From Pseudomonas putida (lineage in GTDB: Bacteria; Pseudomonadota; Gammaproteobacteria; Pseudomonadales; Pseudomonadaceae), in NCBI RefSeq assembly GCF_002741075.1, contig NZ_CP016634.1:5508501-5572500 (forward strand): a stretch of DNA of 64,000 nt, read 5' to 3'. Each line of letters starts with the position of its first letter. Position 1 is the first letter of the stretch. A model generated the notes under the pieces. That model was given only the letters and a program-made list of their open reading frames with translations. It was not told the origin of the DNA and ran no database searches. A program made the position numbers and the translations under genes. Positions 63,780-64,000 of this stretch are shown here, one piece after another.

Positions 63780-63967
63780 GGCGCCAGACACCGCGCCGTC
63801 TGTTTCGCGGCTAAAGCCGCTCCTACAGGTCCAGCGGCGGCAGTCAGAGCAGCGCAAAACCTGTGAGAGCGGGTTCATCGAGGCGTCGAACCGCCGCGAA
63901 CACCGGCGCAGCCGGCGCCAGGCAAGGCGAAGCCGCTCCTCATGGCCGCATATGGCCGCTTCTTCTC

Positions 63968-64000
63968 TTAGCGTTTGCTGCGAATCATCTCCTGGAACGC
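63968..64000 (-). CDS. possible 3' end of a gene running off the window
   Basis: On the minus strand the last bases read ...AFQEMIRSKR and then TAA. The basic C-terminal residues and the position beyond the argH repeats suggest the end of a minus-strand gene, convergent with argH. Only ten codons are visible, so no family can be named. Confidence 0.35.
   Translation of the reverse strand, partial: AFQEMIRSKR

Overview
The window is GC-rich bacterial chromosome from a fluorescent pseudomonad, most likely the Pseudomonas putida group. Three things support this. The gene order argH / algR-hemC-hemD-hemX-hemY / dsbB / rsd(algQ) / algP is typical of Pseudomonas. Short palindromic REP elements with a GCGGGTTTACCCGCG core, typical of P. 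putida, recur between genes. Single-copy housekeeping genes are mixed with sulfur-scavenging and c-di-GMP genes that are common in this group. No phage, plasmid or CRISPR genes are visible.

Layout: 0.2-9.2 kb is a sulfur block. It holds a cystine/polar amino acid ABC transporter (tcyJLN), two SfnB-like flavin dehydrogenases, an FMN monooxygenase of the NtaA/SnaA type and a methionine-type ABC transporter (metQ, metN, metI). metN carries an in-frame TAG at codon 42. 9.2-15 kb holds a PAS-GGDEF-EAL protein, a membrane fatty-acid desaturase, a PAS-GGDEF cyclase and an HDOD protein whose receiver domain lacks the phospho-acceptor Asp. 15-18 kb is gabT-gabD. 18.4-22.5 kb is a GntR/HutC regulator with an AprA/AprB-like flavoprotein and ferredoxin, followed by a HEAT-repeat protein and a DUF971 protein. 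A 16-bp perfect palindrome lies just upstream of the regulator. 22.7-27.6 kb holds tRNA-Arg(CCG), a RhuM-family gene, two LprI-like genes and an exported M20 dipeptidase.

27.7-44.3 kb is the standout accessory block. It contains srfA, srfB and srfC homologues (single-span membrane protein, actin/Hsp70-like ATPase, dynamin-like GTPase). These are fused, through overlapping genes, to a set resembling the TagQRST/PpkA sensory branch of type VI secretion: a periplasmic VWA protein, an ABC ATPase and permease, a formylglycine-generating-enzyme-fold protein and two lipoproteins. No type VI structural genes, kinase or phosphatase are present. After a strong terminator come a second, membrane-anchored VWA gene and an internally deleted copy of it. 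The parts predict a trans-envelope NTP-driven machine whose function I do not know.

44.3-64 kb returns to core chromosome: a CBS-pair protein, an IS110 element inserted precisely into a REP sequence (with a candidate bridge RNA), small conserved genes, NfeD/SPFH, a LysE exporter, an MscS channel, an ABC-F protein, algP, an FKBP isomerase, rsd, dsbB, the heme operon with algR, and argH. A histidine kinase gene (algZ/fimS) between algR and argH, as in P. aeruginosa, is absent.
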